From Brevibacterium album DSM 18261 (GTDB taxonomy: Bacteria > Actinomycetota > Actinomycetes > Actinomycetales > Brevibacteriaceae): a stretch of 64,000 nt of DNA. The notes below the pieces were generated by a model. That model was not told the DNA's origin. It was given only the letters and a program-made list of their open reading frames with translations, and did not search any database. The position numbers were made by a program, and so were the translations under genes. The stretch is taken from assembly GCF_000426445.1 (NCBI RefSeq), contig NZ_AUFJ01000010.1, positions 310,001 through 374,000 of the forward strand. Reading direction: 5' to 3'. Shown here piece by piece: positions 60,358 to 64,000 of this stretch; positions within the stretch are counted from its first letter, which is position 1, and the number at the start of each line of letters is the position of its first letter.

Positions 60358-61883
60358 CTGTCGTCCTCCGCGCCGCCGTTCCGCCTCTCCGCCAGACGCT
60401 CCGCCTCGAACTCGGCACGGGTGGCCGCCTTCGCGTCCATCCGCTCGTGGAACGCCGCCTTGCGCTCCTTGCGCGTGGCCCGGCCGCTCTCCTCGAGCCG
60501 CAGGTCCGTCCCGCGCGAGCCCAGCAGCTCCGCACCGCCGACCATCGTGGGGTCCCAGTCGAAGACGACTCCGTCATCGGGGCCGATCACCACGGTGTCC
60601 CCGGGCCTCGCACCGGCCCGGAACAGCTCCTCCTCGACGCCGAGCCGCTCGAGGCGGTCACCCAGATAGCCCACCGCCTCGTCGTTGGCGAAGTCCGTCT
60701 GCATGACCCAGCGCTCGGGCTTGGAGCCGAGGATCCGGTAGAGCACGTCCTCGCCGGCGGCCTCCGCGACGACGGAGAAGCCCTTGTCGTCGACGGCGGC
60801 CGGCCGCAGCACGATCCGCTCGCGGTCGGCGGGCTCGGCCTCGTGCCGCGCCCGTTCGGCCTCCACCAGCTCGGCCATCGCGAACGACAGCTCGCGCAGA
60901 CCGGTGTGCGCGACGGCCGAGACCTCGAAGACCCGATACCCCGCCTCCTCGAGTTCGGGGCGCACGATCTCCGCGAGCGCGCGCCCATCGGGATCGTCGA
61001 CCTTGTTGAGCGCGACGAGGGCCGGCCGCTCGTCGAGCGGCAGCAGATCGCCGCCGTGGGCGATGTCCACGGCGTACTGGGACAGCTCGGCTTCGATCGC
61101 GCGGAGGTCTCCCACCGGATCCCGCGAGGTGTCCCAGGTCGAGAGGTCGACGACGTGGACGAGGGCCGCGCACCGCTCGACGTGGCGCAGGAACTCGAGC
61201 CCCAGCCCCTTCCCATGTGCGGCCCCGGGGATGAGCCCGGGCACGTCCGCCACGGTGTAGCGGGTGCCGCCGGCCTCGACGACGCCCAGATTGGGCACGA
61301 GGGTGGTGAAGGGGTACTCGGCGATCTTGGGGCGTGCGGCCGAGAGCGCGGCGATGAGACTCGACTTGCCCGCCGAGGGGAAGCCCACGAGGGCGATGTC
61401 GGCGACCGTCTTGACCTCGAGGACGATGTCGCGGCGCTCACCGGGCAGACCGAGCAGCGCGAAGCCGGGGGCCTTGCGCTTGGTCGAGGCCAGCGCGGCA
61501 TTGCCGAGGCCTCCGCGCCCGCCCTCCGCGGCGATGAACCGCGTGCCCGCTCCCACGAGGTCCGCGAGCACCTCTCCCTCGGGGGTCTTGACGACGGTGC
61601 CCTCCGGCACGGGCAGCACGAGATCGCCCCCGTCGGAGCCGTGGCGCAGATCGCCCCGCCCGATCCCGCCGCTGTCAGCCCTGCGGTGGGGGCTGCGGTG
61701 ATAGGGCAGCAGCGTCGTGGTCTGATCGTCGACGACGAGCACCACATTGCCGCCGTTGCCGCCGTTGGCACCGTCAGGACCGCCCAGGGGCTTGAACTTC
61801 TCACGGCGGACGGACACGCAGCCGTCTCCGCCGTCGCCTGCTGCCACGTGCAGCGTGACGCGGTCGATGAACTCAGTGGCCAT
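60354..61883 (-). CDS. obgE: Obg-family GTPase
   Basis: Ribosome-associated GTPase, 509 residues, longer than the ~440 residues of many bacteria owing to actinobacterial C-terminal extensions. N-terminal glycine-rich Obg fold ([14 protein letters not shown]), G domain with [18 protein letters not shown] and NKVD, then an OCT domain ([20 protein letters not shown]) and a basic tail. ATG 61883 follows GAGGAG. It is separated from rpmA by a terminator-like hairpin. Confidence 0.96.
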   Translation of the reverse strand: MATEFIDRVTLHVAAGDGGDGCVSVRREKFKPLGGPDGANGGNGGNVVLVVDDQTTTLLPYHRSPHRRADSGGIGRGDLRHGSDGGDLVLPVPEGTVVKTPEGEVLADLVGAGTRFIAAEGGRGGLGNAALASTKRKAPGFALLGLPGERRDIVLEVKTVADIALVGFPSAGKSSLIAALSAARPKIAEYPFTTLVPNLGVVEAGGTRYTVADVPGLIPGAAHGKGLGLEFLRHVERCAALVHVVDLSTWDTSRDPVGDLRAIEAELSQYAVDIAHGGDLLPLDERPALVALNKVDDPDGRALAEIVRPELEEAGYRVFEVSAVAHTGLRELSFAMAELVEAERARHEAEPADRERIVLRPAAVDDKGFSVVAEAAGEDVLYRILGSKPERWVMQTDFANDEAVGYLGDRLERLGVEEELFRAGARPGDTVVIGPDDGVVFDWDPTMVGGAELLGSRGTDLRLEESGRATRKERKAAFHERMDAKAATRAEFEAERLAERRNGGAEDDR

Positions 61884-61977
61884 GATCTCCTCACGGGCCC
61901 CCGGCACAGTCGTGGCCGAGGCGGGTGGCCCCGCACGCGGCGAGGACGGTGGTGGTGATGTGTGCAGGATACGCGAA

Positions 61978-62005
61978 CGGGGCGAGTCGGAATCGACTCG
62001 CCCCG
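61978..62005 (-). terminator. Hairpin between rpmA and obgE
   Basis: CGGGGCGAGTCG and CGACTCGCCCCG form a perfect 12-bp stem with loop GAAT (ATTC on the minus strand), 29 bp after the rpmA stop. It would end or weaken transcription from the ribosomal-protein promoter before obgE. Confidence 0.65.
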
Positions 62006-62033
62006 CTCGAGAGCATCGTGATGCCGGCCGGTG

Positions 62034-62285
62034 TCAGCCTGCGACGATGTTGACGACCTTGCGACCGCCCTTGGCGCCGAACTCGACGGTGCCCGCGGAC
62101 AGTGCGAACAGCGTGTCGTCGCCCCCGCGGCCCACGTTGGAGCCGGGGTGGAAGCGGGTGCCGCGCTGACGCACGAGGATCTCACCCGCATTCACGAGCT
62201 GACCGCCGAAGCGCTTCACGCCCAGGCGCTGAGCATTGGAGTCGCGGCCGTTCTTGCTGGAGCTGACGCCCTTCTTGCTTGCCAT
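62034..62285 (-). CDS. rpmA: Ribosomal protein bL27
   Basis: L27 of 83 residues, complete: [20 protein letters not shown] at the start and [20 protein letters not shown] in the middle. The N-terminus reaches the peptidyl-transferase centre. It lies 26 bp after rplU and shares its promoter. Confidence 0.98.
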   Translation of the reverse strand: MASKKGVSSSKNGRDSNAQRLGVKRFGGQLVNAGEILVRQRGTRFHPGSNVGRGGDDTLFALSAGTVEFGAKGGRKVVNIVAG

Positions 62286-62311
62286 ACGCTTGTCTCCTTA
62301 ACTCTGGTCGC

Positions 62312-62620
62312 TCAGGCGATGCCGGTGATCTTCAGGCGGGTGAGCTCCTGGCGGTGGCCCTGGCGCTTCTTGTAGCCCGTCTTGTTCTTATACTTCTGGA
62401 TGACGATCTTGGGCCCGCGGAGCTCGTTGAGCACCTCAGCGGAGACCTTGACCTTCGCAAGCGCCTCGGTGTCCGTGGTGACGGAGTCGCCGTCCACGTG
62501 CAGGACTGCGGGGAGCTCGACGGACTCGCCGGCCTCAGCCTTGATGCGGTTGACGGTGATGACGTCGCCGACGCTGACCTTCTCCTGGTGGCCGCCGGCG
62601 CGAACGATGGCATAGACCAT
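62312..62620 (-). CDS. rplU: Ribosomal protein bL21
   Basis: L21 of 102 residues: [19 protein letters not shown] at the start, [18 protein letters not shown] near the end. ATG 62620 has AGAAGGGG upstream. The frame extends further upstream but has no ribosome site and would add a non-conserved, Cys-rich segment. It is first in rplU-rpmA with a leader of about 185 nt. Confidence 0.98.
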   Translation of the reverse strand: MVYAIVRAGGHQEKVSVGDVITVNRIKAEAGESVELPAVLHVDGDSVTTDTEALAKVKVSAEVLNELRGPKIVIQKYKNKTGYKKRQGHRQELTRLKITGIA

Positions 62621-62811
62621 ATGCGTCCCCTTCTGCTCCTGCGCACAGCACTGCGCCGCGCGTCTTGTACATTCACGAGTGGGCGATTCCCACCTTGGCT
62701 CCGCCTCGCACGACCGGCGGCATCCGCACTGCTGCGGATCGCACATGGCTGCGCGGCGGCACCCATTACGAGGGGGAATCTGCCCGGGTGCCCTCAGAGC
62801 ACCGACGCGTA

Positions 62812-62840
62812 ACTCTACCCGAACCCGGGAGGCCGGTCAA
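62812..62840 (-). promoter_or_regulatory. Promoter of rplU-rpmA
   Basis: On the minus strand TTGACC (62835-62840) and TAGAGT (62812-62817) are exactly 17 bases apart, a good sigma-70 match. The start point near 62804 leaves a leader of about 185 nt, in which ATCCGCA-CTGC-TGCGGAT (62722-62739) forms a tight hairpin. The -35 box overlaps the stop codon of the chorismate mutase gene. Confidence 0.7.
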
Positions 62841-63178
62841 AGCTGCGGTCGCACCGCGCCGGGCTTCGTTCCCGCCTCCCCCGCGATCCGCTCGTGGTGC
62901 CGGATGACCTCCGCCACGATGAATGCGAGGAAGGTCTCGGCGAACTCGGGATCGAGATGCGATTCCTCTGCGAGCCCCCGCAGGCGCTCCACCTGCCGCG
63001 CTTCGCGCTCCGGATCCGCCGGCGGCAGGGAGTGCTCCGCCTTGAGCCTGCCCACCCGCTCCGTGAGCTTGAACCGCTCGGCCAGCACGTGGACCAGCAC
63101 CGCGTCCAGGTTGTCGATGCTCGACCGCAGGCTCGCGAGCTCCTCCGGAACACCCGCGTCAGAGCTGTTCCCTGTCAT
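62837..63178 (-). CDS. Chorismate mutase (AroQ type)
   Basis: Small all-helical chorismate mutase of 113 residues, making prephenate for Phe/Tyr. LRSSIDNLDAVLVHVLAERF matches helix 1, including the Arg and Asp of the active site; VGRLKAEHSLPPADPEREA supplies the second conserved Lys/Arg set. ATG 63178 follows AGGAGGATG; the frame is open further but has no start signal. It stands alone, with no prephenate dehydratase or DAHP synthase nearby. Confidence 0.88.
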   Translation of the reverse strand: MTGNSSDAGVPEELASLRSSIDNLDAVLVHVLAERFKLTERVGRLKAEHSLPPADPEREARQVERLRGLAEESHLDPEFAETFLAFIVAEVIRHHERIAGEAGTKPGAVRPQL

Positions 63179-63247
63179 ACCGCATCCTCCTGGGCCGGAT
63201 CGTGATTGCGGGCACAAGGATACACAGGCCCCGGACGCACAGCGCGC

Positions 63248-63277
63248 GGCGCTCACCTGCCGATGCAGGTGAGCGCC
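63248..63277 (-). terminator. Terminator after the AGCS symporter
   Basis: A perfect 13-bp stem (GGCGCTCACCTGC with GCAGGTGAGCGCC) around CGAT, 44 bp after the symporter stop. Confidence 0.65.
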
Positions 63278-63320
63278 GCTCACTCAGATGTTTGAGCCCC
63301 GATGGAGCCGAGCTCAGCTC

Positions 63321-64000
63321 TCAGGCATTGCCCTGCTGCTCCCGGATCTGAGCGAGGTGCTCCTCATCCTCCGCGCCCAGCTCATGGAGCCGGCCGGACT
63401 TCCGGTCGGCCAGGTACTGCTTCATCTCCTTCTTCACCACCGGCATGAGGAAGTACAGACCGAGGATGTTGACGAAGGCGCAGCAGAACAGCGCGGCATC
63501 CGAGAAGTCGACGACCGTGCCGAAGGAGGCGAGGCAGCCGATGACGATGAAGGTCATGAGAATGAGCTTGAAGACAAGATCAGTGGAGGAGCGCTTGCCG
63601 AACAGGTAGTGCCAGGCCTTCTCCCCGTAGTACGCCCAGGTGATGAGCGTGGAGAGGGCGAAGAGCATGACCGCGATCGCGAGCAGAATCGGCCACCAGG
63701 GGGTGATGGTGGCGAAGGCCGCGGAGACGAGGGAGACACCGTCCGGGGTCTCACCGCCGTCGATCACCTGCTGCATGGCCTGCTCGTAGACGATCCCGCC
63801 GCCGATCACGACGGTGAGGGCCGTCATGAGGCAGACGACGACAGTGTCGAGGAAGGGCTCGAGAAGGGCGACGAAGCCCTCGGACACCGGCCTGCGGGTC
63901 TTCACGGCCGAGTGCGCGATGGGAGCAGAGCCGATTCCGGCCTCGTTCGAGAACGCCGAGCGCTGGAAGCCGACGATCATGGTGCCGATCAGCCCGCCGA
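63321..64000 (-). CDS. Sodium:alanine/glycine symporter (AGCS), N-terminal part outside window
   Basis: C-terminal 226 codons of an AGCS-family amino-acid:sodium symporter; the frame runs out of the window. Marks are GFQRSAFSNEAGIGSAPIAH, ending in FVALLEPFLDTVVVCLMTAL and STLITWAYYGEKAWHYLFG, typical of AGCS. About five membrane helices are visible, then a charged tail. It likely imports alanine or glycine. Confidence 0.92.
   Translation of the reverse strand, partial: GGLIGTMIVGFQRSAFSNEAGIGSAPIAHSAVKTRRPVSEGFVALLEPFLDTVVVCLMTALTVVIGGGIVYEQAMQQVIDGGETPDGVSLVSAAFATITPWWPILLAIAVMLFALSTLITWAYYGEKAWHYLFGKRSSTDLVFKLILMTFIVIGCLASFGTVVDFSDAALFCCAFVNILGLYFLMPVVKKEMKQYLADRKSGRLHELGAEDEEHLAQIREQQGNA

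Noticed and set aside
62312-62746. Longer L21 starting at 62746
   Set aside because: The added residues are Cys/Arg-rich and not found in L21; ATG 62620 has the ribosome site and the standard first residues.
63248-63277. A possible fifth copy of the dispersed inverted repeat
   Set aside because: It shares only GCTCAC/GTGAGC and lacks the TTCCTGTCGG core; it is better read as an ordinary terminator.

Overview
The window is about 70% GC, densely coded chromosomal DNA from an actinobacterium. The block rplU-rpmA-obgE-proB-proA-(small membrane gene)-nadD-(Ala/Pro-rich membrane protein)-rsfS at 54.9-62.6 kb is a typical actinobacterial order. A DtxR-type iron box, twin-arginine lipoproteins and many leaderless start sites fit the same group. 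A member of Micrococcales, perhaps close to Brevibacterium, is likely, but the sequence read by eye cannot settle the genus. No phage, transposase, integrase or CRISPR array is visible.

Layout. 0-7.3 kb: the end of a LuxR-type response regulator, a zinc alcohol dehydrogenase, an IclR regulator divergent from an acyl-CoA dehydrogenase across a 15-bp palindrome, then a dctPQM TRAP transporter. 7.4-21.2 kb: an amine (polyamine/GABA-type) uptake and catabolism locus with two aldehyde dehydrogenases, a class-III aminotransferase, a Lrp/AsnC regulator, an amidohydrolase, a complete Pot-like ABC importer and two flavin amine oxidases. 21.3-33.5 kb: recQ, an isochorismatase-like hydrolase, a GlxA-like regulator, a kinase plus PLP phospho-lyase pair next to a flavin monooxygenase and its divergent GAF regulator, a WYL regulator, an unusual SDR, and a lipoprotein. 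33.5-36.4 kb: an SSS symporter with a 43-residue partner protein, DUF488 and DUF2945 genes. 36.5-41.9 kb: a TetR-MFS-ABC export operon. 42.0-45.3 kb: a convergent operon of three lipoproteins, two of them tandem beta-propeller paralogues. 45.4-48.5 kb: an iron-siderophore importer under an iron box. 48.5-51.9 kb: two identical tRNA-Ala(GGC) genes enclosing an ABC-F ATPase gene (apparently frameshifted at its 5' end), a TetR gene and a small conserved gene. 52-54.2 kb: a hydrolase and a glycosyltransferase. 54.2-64 kb: the housekeeping block, a chorismate mutase, and the end of an AGCS amino-acid symporter.

Three cross-cutting patterns stand out. First, a family of long inverted repeats with a conserved core (GTGAGC..TTCCTGTCGG and its complement) recurs four times between genes, three times exactly at convergent gene ends. 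Second, at least eight genes have no Shine-Dalgarno but carry a TANNNT-like -10 box 6-8 bases before the start codon, which predicts leaderless mRNAs. Third, the same TCTAC-N3-GTAGA operator lies at the promoter of the TetR export operon and at that of the neighbouring lipoprotein operon, suggesting one shared regulator.
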